A stretch of 64,000 bases of DNA from Solea solea. Lineage: Eukaryota > Chordata > Actinopteri > Pleuronectiformes > Soleidae. Of this stretch, positions 50,984 to 61,736 are shown in pieces. The translations under genes were made by a program, and so were the position numbers. Every line of letters begins with the position of its first letter. Position 1 is the stretch's first letter. Location: assembly GCF_958295425.1 (NCBI RefSeq), contig NC_081146.1:13066985-13130984 (forward strand), read 5' to 3'. The notes below the pieces were generated by a model. The model saw nothing but the letters and a program-made list of their open reading frames with translations, was not told the origin of the DNA and searched no databases.

Positions 50984-51371
50984 GTGAGCACGGAAGCCAA
51001 GCAATCAAGGGGCAGACCTTGCTCAGAGACAAGATACAGCGAACACACTTTCTGCCTTCATCCCCCTCTATCCCCCTCTGTCCCTCTATCTATCCATCTC
51101 TTCTTCCTTTCTTAACTGCACTCATCTCTCCTTTTTTTTTTTTTTCCATGTGAAGAACCAGTGATTGGGATGGCGAGCAAGCCAATAACAAGCAGGGGGT
51201 ATCCTGCTGAGTACTTGGAAGTTGGGTTAACTCCAATCGTCCAAGCCACTGCCACTCCTGCCTGTGCCACATACCAAGTGCTGGCATTTGAACAGCTTTG
51301 ATACATATTTTAAAGGATGCAGTGCATCACAACTGTTCTAATCTTAGTTAAAAGGCAAGGCACCATATACC

Positions 51372-51399
51372 TTTTTTTTTTTTTTTTTTTTTTTTTTTT
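51372..51399. repeat. poly-T run of about 28
   Basis: An uninterrupted T homopolymer. No SINE or LINE head was recognised beside it, so a retroposon origin is unproven. Confidence 0.93.
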
Positions 51400-54054
51400 C
51401 CCTGGCACAGGGTCTGCAAATTACCGTGGAGGAAGGACACACAAGCTGTGCATGGATCAACAGGCTTATGCAATTTTAAACACAGGCAAACATGTATGTA
51501 CTCATTAGTCAGAATATACAGATTAATCCAACATAGAGGTCTTATACTTTAGGCACATCATCTTAATGCAAACATGTTATGTTTGTTGGCACATTGTTGC
51601 TTGGGGAACGTCAGTGTTCCGACTGGGTATCAAAGTTCCTGTGTGTCACGTAATAACGGAAATGTGATATTAAAGTTCTGTATCTAAGGAGTTAATGCCA
51701 TCAGCGTCAGTAAGCCAATAAGCCTGCAGCATGCTGTTGGACCAAGATCTAACGGTGCTTGTGATTGGCTGTCTTGACGTGTGCAGGAAGTTACTACCGG
51801 AGAGAAAACAGCCTTAAATATTTGTTTTACCGTGAATTGTAATGTGTATTTGTATTTAGAAATAGGTATTAAAGTCCAGATATCAATGTCAACGCTTTAT
51901 CAAAAATGTATTGATACGCAGCCATAGTTGAGAATATTATTGCGTACGTACGTATTTCATCAATGGCCTGAAAAGACGACGTTCTCATTTATTTGACAAT
52001 AATTGATAATAACTCGCCAGATAAGGACTCGCCAATAAGCCCGTTTTTGCCACAGAGCCACATGCTTCTAGTATGAGTATAATATGCAGGTTTCTGAGTG
52101 CATCCAGTGTGTGTGTATACCATAATGATTACATGCATTTGTGCGTGTGTATGTGTGCCCATGCAGCCTAGGGTCCAGTGCCATTGTTCCTGCCGACTGA
52201 AGCCGAGATAAAGTAGTAGACACTGAGCTAACCACATGTTAGAGTGTATTGGCCACAGATGTGCCCACACAGATCACAGAGAAAAACGTGATGGCATTTC
52301 CTCAAGATGTGGATGTGTATTTTTAAACTTTGATGTGAACATGATTTGCCATGAAAAATGCTTTGTTCATATGATTCACATGGTCTCAATAACAGTACTC
52401 ATACATATTGTACGTCTATCCAGAAGTCCTTCTCTTTTGTGTCTCAGTAGTAGTGTGTTCATCTCGGGACATTTAGTCGAATGAGTTTTCTTCTAAAGAA
52501 AATTATGTATGTGGTCGAACATTACTTTGGCGGCAGGGATAACATGTCAGTGGCTGCGACAGTTGGTATCACAGCTACAACAACACAATGAGATACTTTT
52601 CGTTTTGAGGTCAGGCCTTGTGGCTCAGACTCCTCTTAAACTAACACGACGTTGGCCTCGCTCTCGGGGTCCCCCCGCAGTTGGGGAACGGTATTGTTTG
52701 TTACAACTGTCGTAAAATATATGCCGTGGTAACATTCTAATTTACAACCATGTCTTCAGACCTGGTACAATATGACTACATTATTTTCTTTTTTACAAGA
52801 TATTAGAAATGAAAACTAACCTCCGGGAAAAAAACAAAAGAATGGCGGTGTTCTAGTTTGCGTAGGTTTCACTTTCAGCCCGGCTTATATAACCTCTGGC
52901 TCGTTGTATATGCACATCGTTTGAATTACTTGATTTATGGATGGATGAGAGGACGAGATGAGTTCAATAACACGGCCTATTATAACAGTAACAGGACCAG
53001 GAGCGAACAACCAATATTCTCCCTCGTCCAGCGTCTTCGTATATCTCTCGACTTAACCCTCTTAAGTTTTTGTGCTGCCTCTGCCACGATATTCACTCAA
53101 TGAATAGTCCTACCTGTGTAACTTTGTCGCTTTGTTTGCGTCCTTGTTCGAGTTAGAATGTTGTAGTTCCTTTTGTGGCATGGCGATGCGGACCTGTTCA
53201 GGCTTTGACTCGAGGTGCCCACTCGCCCTTGTTCAAAGTTCATGTACCATCAAAATAATCTTGAAGACAATACTTGAAGGATGAAATCCTCTCTCGTTTC
53301 CCCTTAAGCCGCGCAGTTCAACAACATTATGTGATAAAAAAAAGAAAAAGTGATCAAACAAGTATTAACATTCGAAGTCTGTCATGCACATGCTGCATCT
53401 TAACACTCGAGATGGATATTTTTGTTGGCAATCAACCAACGCTTGTTTGTTTATCTGGAAATAGTTTGATTATTCTCTGGTGGCCATGTAACTTTTTTTT
53501 TTTCTTTTTTTTTCCAGAACTTTGAGTACTAGATAATAGATAGATACAATACGAGGAAGTTGAATTATATGTCATCTGCATTTCTGATGTTGTGCATCAC
53601 TACAGATGATTTTGTGGAAAATAAAGGGCGTGGGGGGGGGGGGGTTTGGGGGTAGAGAGAGAGAGAGAAAATAAACCAGAATAGAATATCATCTTTTCAT
53701 ACACCATTTGTATGACATGTATTACAGCAACCCGGTGGCTATTATGGCGGATCGCTTCACAGTTAATATTTGACATAAATAGCGTCTGTTGAAACTCGAC
53801 ATCCTGTGCCTGTCCTGTCCCGGCTGACATGACATGAGCTACTATGCAAGGGAATGGCAGGTATGAAGAAAGACCCTCCAGTTCAGGTAAATGAGAAAGG
53901 TATCACTGCTAGGTATCTGAGCTGTTGACTGGGCAGCTATGCTGAGTTCAGGTTTGCGTGAAGTGATAGTTCCCAACACATTGTGTTCTCGTGCTGCTCT
54001 TCTTCTTCTGTTTCAGCTTTGGCAGGTGACCCAGCGTTGGATGTACTGGCTGTT

Positions 54055-54420
54055 ACACTTTAGGTGACAGTTTTTGACATTGTAATTGTCTGCTTTGGGC
54101 AAGGGGGTGGAGGCTGTAATGGAGCTCATGTTACCTTTCAGTAGAAATTATTGATAACTGGCTGTGAGAGGTGGTGTTGGTATCGCTAACCTGGTTTGAG
54201 CAAGTCTTGATTGATGATGGTAATTTGGGTTTACATGACATCCTGGACCTATACAGACCAAATTATCTGTTTGGCTGTCACGGATATTAAGAGAGAGAGG
54301 CTTTTCAATAAAACCCCTCGTGCTTAAAATGTAACCGATAATGCAAATGTAATCAGACCTGTTTTTGTAACCAAATTCGTGGCAGTTTGGTCATTAGTCA
54401 TCACGTGGCACGGAGCGACA
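54055..54420. promoter_or_regulatory. candidate conserved noncoding block
   Basis: Complex sequence with TTTAGGTGACAGTTTTTGAC, ACATTGTAATTGTCTGC, AGAAATTATTGATAACTGG, TTGATTGATGATGGTAATTTG and GTAACCGATAATGCAAATG (octamer-like). Confidence 0.35.
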
Positions 54421-54519
54421 AAATCAAAACAATATATGGAAGGCATTATGTGCCAAGAGTGAAGACTGTATAGAACTATGCCAGGTAAAACCATTAAAAG
54501 TTTGAAAAATTTTAATTTT

Positions 54520-54533
54520 CACACACACATATG

Positions 54534-54570
<37 letters not shown>

Positions 54571-54579
54571 AGAGAGAGA
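54520..54579. repeat. head-to-head (AC)n/(GT)n then (GA)n compound repeat
   Basis: Arms ACACACACAT and ATGTGTGTGT around ATGC make a perfect hairpin. The GT arm continues to about 54566 and then becomes (GA)n. Confidence 0.93.
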
Positions 54580-55190
54580 TTTCACATTAGCAGAGACAAA
54601 GATGGGGAGTTGCATTTGATATCACCTGCACTGCACATGTGCTGTGCGAGTTCAGAGAGAAGTAGAGAAGCATCCTCTACTAAATGGAAATTCCTGTGCT
54701 GCAGCCACAGCTGCAGTATGACACTTCAGATGGCCGTGCTTCCTTTGTACAGCCCCCTGGAATTAGCCCAAACCACAATGGCATCACATCAGAAAAGCAG
54801 ACAGGAAAATCAGACTTTATTATCTGTCACTGAGGAAATATTTGTGCAGGGAGGAAAAGGGGGCACGAGGCCCTTGGCATTTTTTTTTTTTTTTTTTTTT
54901 TTACCTTGTCATCCTGCATTTTATTTCTGAAAACACACACGCTTGTCTTTAAATATGTCAGCTAACCCACCGTTACGATACCTGTGCGTAGGGATCGGCT
55001 TGGCACACTGCTGAAATGTAAACACTGGTACACTTATCATTTCCCTTACCTTTACTTTCAGTTAGGCAGGGCATGTTCCAATGGTAATTTGTATTTGTTT
55101 ATTTATTTTTGTGTGTGTGTGTGTGCAGCATTGCAATGTCAAACTGAACCCATACACTGAAGAAAACATTTATCTCAACTGGTACTTGGG

Positions 55191-55256
55191 AAAACAAACA
55201 AACAAACAAACAGACAAACATACATACAAACAAAACAAAAACAAACAAATAAAAAA
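55191..55256. repeat. degenerate (AAAC)n array
   Basis: About 15 AAAC-like units with GACA and TACA variants. Confidence 0.92.
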
Positions 55257-56791
55257 ATACGCTAATGAAGAGAAGAACGGAATAAAACTTTCCGTCAAAT
55301 TGTGTTTGCGGGGAGGGGATTCACTTCAAAGAGATCCCAGCACCAGTGATGTCTGTCTGATTTACGTTTTCAAGGAACATGCCAAATGTAAAAACCCCAA
55401 TTTTGAGGAGTGAATAATTACAGAGAGGGAATGAATGACTATAAATACCCCCATCATTACCCGTCCCTCCTGAAGAACACGATCCATACTGAAGGATAAT
55501 TAAGGCAAAATATTTCTGATCCTCCAACAGACTGTATCAGGAATGTGTGCACAAATACTAGTCCTTGTGTGTGTGTGTGTGGGAGAGAGAGAGAATGAGA
55601 GAGAGACGGGGGGGTGGAAGGAGGAAATTCTCCCCTAAATATTGTGTTCTGGTGAAGCTGCTGTGTTTGGGTACATCACAAAACTCAGGACAGACTAGAT
55701 TTAATTGGTAGTGAAATCATTAATGGAACAGAAGCAAAAGTTGAGTGTGTGTGTGTGTGTGTTGGACCCTGTCAGTGCCCTTTAAACAACTACAGACACG
55801 AGGAAACAACTTTGATCAACAAACATGTAGCAAACAAGAAGATTATAATGAACCTCCATGTTCAACCGGGGTCTCTCAAAATAGACCATTTCAACTCGGA
55901 TAAATCCGATTTGAGGATAATATTTCGAGATTAGGCCAGCTAATTAGTGCCACGCGATTGGCATGCTACTTTGACTCGGCTCCAAATAAGCATATTGTCC
56001 TCGTAGCAGAGGAGTGAGAGAGCTGTTCTGTGTTTTCCACTCCGAGTCAGAAAGAATATTCAACTGAGAAAAACTCCACTGCTCTCCCTGCCTCGCTTTG
56101 TTATCTCTCCCTCTCTTTCTTGCCCGATCAAAACACAAGAATGTCGCTTTGAGTGGCCAAATGAAAGAGAACCAGACAAGAGCAAGAAACCATGTTTATT
56201 TCTAGTATATCTGTGAGCCAGGCCAGGTTTTTGTGTCAGTAGGGGTCTGCATGGGTTGTCGAGTTGTCGTGTGTTGTTGTTGAACCGGCAGCGAGTCAGT
56301 CAGCCAACCAGTTGTCAGGCAAGTACCAGTTCCTTGTTGCTATTTGTGTTTGTGTGTAGCCATGCCGAGAGCCTCTCTCCCTATGTTTCCCCCCCTTTCC
56401 AACCAGATTCGCCAGCCTCTTCCCGAAGCAAGAATCATGTCTTACAGCAGCAGCCTATTGCTGCTGGAATGAAAAGTCAGCGACCAAGGCGTCCGTCCCT
56501 TTCACTGCCATTGTGTCGCTGAAATAAGAAGCAGGAGCAAAGTAGTCGGCTAAACAGCAGAGTTTGATGGTGGCCCTGCTGTGGCTGATGCAGCCTGGCT
56601 CCGGTGACTTGTTTTTTTTGCTTGCTGTTGTGAGTTTCCCCCAGCTGGGGCCAGGGCCGGGGCCCGCGATGGCTTTTTGTGTCAGTGTACGACCAATGCT
56701 GTTCTCATGAAACTAGATAAATGGATTAGAAGGGTGCGTGTATGGGTGGGCATCTTTGAGAAAAGACAACGGAGATGTTGAGGGGAAGCAG

Positions 56792-56821
56792 GGGAGGAGG
56801 AGGAGGAGGAGGAGGAGGAGG
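56792..56821. repeat. (GGA)n trinucleotide repeat
   Basis: About nine GGA units. Confidence 0.94.
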
Positions 56822-57315
56822 GTGAAGAAATGGGAAGAGGCAAAGACATTTGTGTTGTTGGACTACAAGGGGTCGAGTCGGTTGTAAGAATAGCCTGCTT
56901 CTGCCAAAAAAGACAAGACAGTGATAAACTTTCCTCCACATGCACTCACCTCTCTCCCCCTCACTCTCCCCTTTTCACACACACACACACATGTGCACAC
57001 AGACTGTCACAGTGCACAATTCCCCATTAAAATGAATGGACTGCCACAGTGTGACACATCTCAGTTGCAGGGGGAGATGGTACTTGCTCACCAACAAAAG
57101 ACTGTGGTATTATGGGGGGGCCACAGCCTGTGACAGAATGCTAAATTGTTTTAGGGTCAACAACTTATTGTCTTTGCATGAGCCACAATTTACATATCTC
57201 CCGAGGAGTTTTCAGCATGATGAAAAAAAAAAAGCACAACCTCTTATGGCTTTTCAGTGGATGTGTGGACATTTCATTTTTTTTTCTTTAAAGCAATAAA
57301 AGTAAACTTCTAGTC

Positions 57316-57319
<4 letters not shown>

Positions 57320-57359
<40 letters not shown>
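57320..57359. repeat. (TA)n microsatellite
   Basis: Twenty uninterrupted TA units. Confidence 0.97.
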
Positions 57360-57361
<2 letters not shown>

Positions 57362-57629
57362 TTTATTTTGTTGTGCTACAATGCATGGTAATTATTTCCA
57401 ATTGAAATTATCTTATCACTGTTAGTAATTACCACTAAGCATTGTTTCTAACAGGATGCAGTGTTTTTTTTTTAAAAAAAATCTGATAATATTGCGCTTC
57501 TACCTCTTTAATCCCAATAAGAATGGGTGTTTAGCTCTGTATTTACATTTAATTCATTTATCTACTTCTTCTTTTTTTTTTTCTATTTCTCCCCCCTTTT
57601 GATTTCATGGTCTTTATTTCCTTTCCTCC

Positions 57630-57960
57630 CCTGCTCTGTGGCCCAGGGCATGCGGGGAAGAAATGGCTGGAAGTGACAGCCTAATTATCAGCTCCAACTC
57701 CGCTCATTACCCATTAGACAATCCACTGTACATCCACTTACTAAATGAATAATTTTGTATATATTATGGGAACACAATATTATGGCCTGCAGCAAACGCC
57801 TTGGCGCTAACCTCACGCTGTTCCAGTACAAAAGAAATAAATGGGACAGAGGGAGGTTATTTAATTTTAGCCCAAATGGCAGCTCATGAGAGGATGTCAT
57901 GTGCAAATGGAGCTCGGAGGGAGAAAGAGGAATATGAAATTTACACACCTGCCTTTTTTT
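57630..57960. promoter_or_regulatory. candidate conserved noncoding block
   Basis: Repeat-free sequence with AGTGACAGCCTAATTATCAG (homeodomain TAATTA next to a TALE-type TGACAG), CTCATTACCCATTAGACAAT, and several TTTAATTT sites. It ends at a T-rich tract. It lies about 2.5 kb past the irx1 stop. No coding signature was seen. Confidence 0.4.
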
Positions 57961-58299
57961 CTTTCTTTCTTTTTTTTTTATAAGCCGCAGTATTATAATC
58001 ATTATTGCCAAAGCACGTGTTGTAGGATAAGTGAAATTGACCAAAAAAAATATCAGCCGGAGCCTCACGTTGTTTAATATTATTCTTGTTGACCCACCGG
58101 TGTCTTAATGACTAGGGCTGGAGCGCGTCTTATCAAAACACACACCGCAATAGTCTGCACCAGAACGAAGGAAAAAAAAGTGACAGTTATGTTAATACAG
58201 GAACAGTCATATTAAATGTCCTTCTTGCACAATTAGAGTGAAATCATGTGATTTTTTTTTCCCCTCTCTCTCTCTCTCTCTCGCTGTCCTCGCTCTGTT

Positions 58300-58520
58300 T
58301 GCTCTGTCCACATTTGCATCAAATGACGTCCCTGCGCCTTTATGTGGTGGGCAAAGTGTTAATGTAACTATAAAAGCGGAATGACCCCGCTCCGGTCAAC
58401 AAAACCGTAAATGACCTTTGTTAATTTTTCAACACAGTCCTGCACTGCGTGACTGTTTAGCGCAGGCCCCACTTAAGTGACGCGGATTTATGTGCCTCAC
58501 ACACACGCACGTGATCGAGT
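58300..58520. promoter_or_regulatory. promoter/enhancer-like motif cluster 2 kb downstream of irx1
   Basis: In order on the plus strand are an octamer ATTTGCAT (58312-58319), a CRE-like TGACGTC (58324-58330), a TATA-like TATAAAAG (58369-58376) and a nuclear-receptor-like TGACCTTTG near 58413. The block is complex and CG-containing in otherwise AT-rich surroundings. The spacing of CRE to TATA (about 40 bp) suits a core promoter, which would fire toward irx1 in antisense. An enhancer is an equal alternative. Confidence 0.35.
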
Positions 58521-59856
58521 CACTCAAGTATTAAAAAAAAAAAAAAAGTTTGCCCCTTTTGCACATGACTGCAACACTTTGCAACTGTTTGCAATGACTT
58601 AATTTTGAAGTTATGCTGCTTTTTTTTTAAATTCCATTTTCCACGTCTGTTCAACAAATCTGTTGCCCATTGCGATTTGAAAATAAAGAATGATTTAGGC
58701 CCTTAACGAAAATCATATTTTGCTTTATGAGGTGAACTTGGTGTCACACTATTCTATTCTACTTGTGTTTATTTATATTCCTCTATAACTTGTGATATAG
58801 CACAGTTAAGTGCAACGGGTTTAAATCAAACTGTACAACATAAACTGCACTGTGTGTGTGTGTGTGTGTGTGTGTGTGATTGTACTGTTAAAGCACACAA
58901 GCGTGTTCATGTGATTTATAGCTCAGTGGAAGGTGAGAGCTATACTTCAAGATTAAGTGATCTATTTATGTCCTATAGAGGTCGCTGTTATATTACAAAA
59001 CACACGGGCAGGAGTCATTCTACAGGTTTAAGCAACTTAAATCATTCACCCAGCAGCGCACTTCGCTTCCATACAATGCGTCCTACTTCACTCTAAATAT
59101 GTATCATTTTAATAAACGTGTTTTGTTATAAAAGTTCAAAACGAGTAATGAGAAAATAACGTGTTCAAATGGGTTCAGGCCTTGGATGAATGTACACAAT
59201 CACAGTCACATTTAATGTGAGATCATCAAAATTATTATTTTTTTTCCTCAAAATGTTCCTTAAAATGTCCAGATTTGTACATTAAAGGGGAAAACAACTA
59301 CAATCATCACATCGTGTCCTGTGTGTGTGCACTTTCTTTTATTTAAACCCTATTAGGCAGTTGTGCTGAATCAATATTTAGTTTTGGTCACTGATTGAGG
59401 AGCAAAGACGTTGCTTTTAATGATCACTATCAGCCTTGGAACAGACAGCACCCCCCAAAAAAAGAAAGAAAGAAAAAAAAAAACAACACTGACCCGCAGG
59501 CTCCACGGAGCCGACAATGTCAGCCTCCTCCTCCCCTTTTCCAAAAGAAAATATTAATAATTTATCTTCGAATCGACTTCTCTCTCTGACAGATTAGATT
59601 TTAACCATTTGATTTTGTTTGGACTGGGCGTTACCATATTATTACTTAATGACCTTCCCAGCTGCTCCTGTCCATTTTCTGTCACCAGCAACCATCTGGA
59701 CACTTATTAGCACCTCAATGCTTCCACGCCGCTTTTTCCCCCCAAACTTGAATAAAATTAAGGCTGGCTGCAGACTGCCAACACATATAGTTGCTTGTCC
59801 CATTTCCACCACGAGTGAAATAAAATGAAACTACAAAACCCTACGATTGTTTACAC

Positions 59857-59857
<1 letters not shown>
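58521..59857. other. AT-rich intergenic stretch 3' of irx1
   Basis: It contains an A-run (58533-58547), a (TG)n array (58851-58878) and A-rich tracts near 59457-59484. No gene or clear regulatory block was recognised. Confidence 0.6.
58851..58878. repeat. (TG)n microsatellite
   Basis: Fourteen uninterrupted TG units. Confidence 0.95.
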
Positions 59858-59893
<36 letters not shown>

Positions 59894-59907
59894 GTTATTA
59901 TCATTAT
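59858..59907. repeat. (ATT)n microsatellite 3' of irx1
   Basis: About 16 trinucleotide units with a GTT and an ATC interruption, about 100 bp beyond the first candidate polyadenylation signal. Confidence 0.93.
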
Positions 59908-60004
59908 TGCAACAAAAAAAAAATATATATATAATAATAGACGAAGGAAAATATATATATATAGACTGAAGATACTCAATGTGTTTCTCTATAATTTCAT
60001 TTAG

Positions 60005-60010
60005 TTTATT
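60005..60010 (-). terminator. candidate irx1 polyadenylation signal AATAAA
   Basis: This is the first exact AATAAA on the minus strand after the irx1 stop codon. The region just past it holds no strong GU-rich element, so a more distal site, for example near 59343-59338, is also possible. Confidence 0.35.
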
Positions 60011-60120
60011 AGGCAAAATATACGATCTGGACAAATTCCTTCAACGTTTTATATTTACAAATTTAAATCACTTGGTATTTACATGAAAGAAAGGACACCA
60101 AAAAACACAAGATGGAGACA

Positions 60121-60180
60121 AATAATAATAATCATTATCATTATTATTATTATTATCATTATTATTATTATTATTATAAT
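60121..60180. repeat. interrupted AAT/ATT array in probable irx1 3' UTR
   Basis: Four AAT units are followed by ATT units broken by two ATC units. It would be transcribed as an A/U-only segment if the 3' UTR extends to 60005. Confidence 0.93.
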
Positions 60181-60240
60181 AAAGTAAAAAGCCTACCAAA
60201 ATGTCCCAGCCTGTCTGGGCAAAGTGGAGAGAGTGTGAGA

Positions 60241-60278
60241 GATAGGGAGGGAGAGAGAGAGAGACAGAGAGAGAGAGT
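60241..60278. repeat. GA-rich tract
   Basis: A purine run of GA dinucleotides on the plus strand (CT in the irx1 transcript sense). Confidence 0.85.
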
Positions 60279-60499
60279 AACAATATAGGCGCGATTATAG
60301 GCTACACAACAATAGAGGAAGTAATCCATCCATCCACAGGATATTACCAAATTACGCCATTTGTTCTTTACCGACTGAATGCTACGCTGCATTATTATTC
60401 TCATTGTCCTTTTCGGGGGGGTGGGGGGGAGCGTAAAGTCTTTTCCTTTTTTTTTCTATTTTTCTTTTCCTTTCAAAGCACGAAAAAACAATGTCTTGA

Positions 60500-60557
60500 T
60501 CAAGCCGAGGAGAGAGCAGTGAGGACCCGTTGCGTGGCGTCTTGTGGACTCCTGGTG
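60500..60557 (-). CDS. irx1: irx1 exon 4, terminal coding exon with stop
   Basis: The acceptor is CTGCCTTCCAG. Joined in phase 2 to exon 3 it reads [19 protein letters not shown] followed by TGA (60502-60500). Human IRX1 ends PQEGTPRILAALPSA, with the same spacing from the exon junction to the stop. This fixes the C-terminus of the protein and the beginning of the 3' UTR at 60499. Confidence 0.93.
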
Positions 60558-60709
60558 CTGGAAGGCAGAGATGATCTGGATAAAGAATAATACAGGAAGG
60601 TGCATGAATATCCCCTCCGTGTTTGGACAGCGGGTTTCAATATGAGGCTCAAGTGTCTGGCTGAAAAGCTGAGCAGTTCTGATTCGAAACAGACTTCTCC
60701 CTCAATTAC

Positions 60710-60746
<37 letters not shown>

Positions 60747-61702
60747 GCGACACAAATAATAATTTATACAATGTATTGTCGAATTTATGTTTAAAATATT
60801 TTAGTTGGTTTGAGGGAAAAAAAAATCTGTAATTTCTAATCCCTTTTAAATATCTATGATTGATTATTATATTGTTTTAATAATAATAATAATTATTATT
60901 ATTATTATTATTATTATGTCAAAGACTGTTGCATTTAAACAGTGAGTAATACTTGAAACAGGAGTATTTTTTCTCCCTCTCTCTTCTGTAAGAGCGCTCC
61001 CCTGGGCTCCGGGTCTCCCATGGGTCTTTAGGGAAAGCACACAGCCCCAGACTGAGCCCGTTTTACTCGGTGACTTGATAAGTAGCCACACTCTCCCCAG
61101 AGGGGAGGAATTAAAGGGAGTGTGGGATGGGAGTCAAGACCCCTGTCACCCGCAAAGCAAACTGTGTTTTATTTGTTTGTTTATTTTCAGCATCATTTAG
61201 TTTTTGTATGTAGAAGAAAAAAAACAAAGAAAAGAAAAAAATTACACTGCGTGACATAAAGTTTAAATGTACACACTGTAATTCGACAAGCAACTAGCTT
61301 AAGGTTTGCATCCCCCATAATAATGTTTATTTTGTATCCTTATAATTACAGGACGTTACAATTTGCTGGGCCTTCTCCTGACAAGCATGCTCAATTTTTA
61401 ATTACTTATTCATTGTGGAATGAATAATTATGGTCTAAATCGCAGCAGCCTCTTTTGAGGCAATGCAAATCAGCACATATTTATTGTGGATTTATAAATA
61501 CATTAATAAAGCGAGTGCAGTCATTTTCTCCCCCGACAATCAACAGAGACATAGCAGTTGTCTCACCTGTCGTGGATGGGTCGAAAGGAGGACTTCAGGG
61601 TCTGTGATGGAGGCGAAACAGACCTTGCACCGTTTTCATGGTCTGGAAGGAAAACGAGCAAAAAAAAACACAAATGAGCACAGGACAAACGATATTCAAT
61701 TA

Positions 61703-61736
<34 letters not shown>

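Larger units (their letters stand above)
47878..54054. other. intergenic, no gene recognised
   Basis: Contains a (TTC)n patch (49561-49580), (CA)n (50188-50218), GA/GGGA purine tract (50948-50983), T-runs (51131-51145, 51372-51399, 53493-53513) and a G-run (53631-53644). Complex patches at 50640-50760 and 52500-52710 are not distinctive enough to call. No coding domain was found on either strand. Confidence 0.45.
54581..57318. other. intergenic, no gene recognised
   Basis: Holds a T-run (54881-54901), GT runs (55110-55126, 55567-55582, 55744-55762), an (AAAC)n array, a (GGA)n array and a CA run (56977-56992). Complex patches at 55840-56000 (near CTAATTAGTGCC) and 56480-56700 were noted but not called. 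Confidence 0.45.
60005..60499 (-). other. irx1: probable irx1 3' UTR, tentative end
   Basis: The sequence downstream of the irx1 stop is AT-rich and contains a GA/CT tract (60241-60278) and an (AAT)n array (60121-60180). The first canonical minus-strand AATAAA is at 60010-60005, about 490 nt after the stop. A second one near 59343-59338 would give a UTR of about 1.2 kb. The real end cannot be chosen from sequence alone. Confidence 0.45.
60558..61566 (-). other. irx1: irx1 intron 3 (1009 bp)
   Basis: The intron runs from donor GTGAGA to acceptor CTTCCAG. It holds two AAT/ATT trinucleotide arrays (60710-60744 and 60880-60917) toward the acceptor and a complex, motif-rich block (61310-61540) just inside the donor, listed separately. 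Confidence 0.9.
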
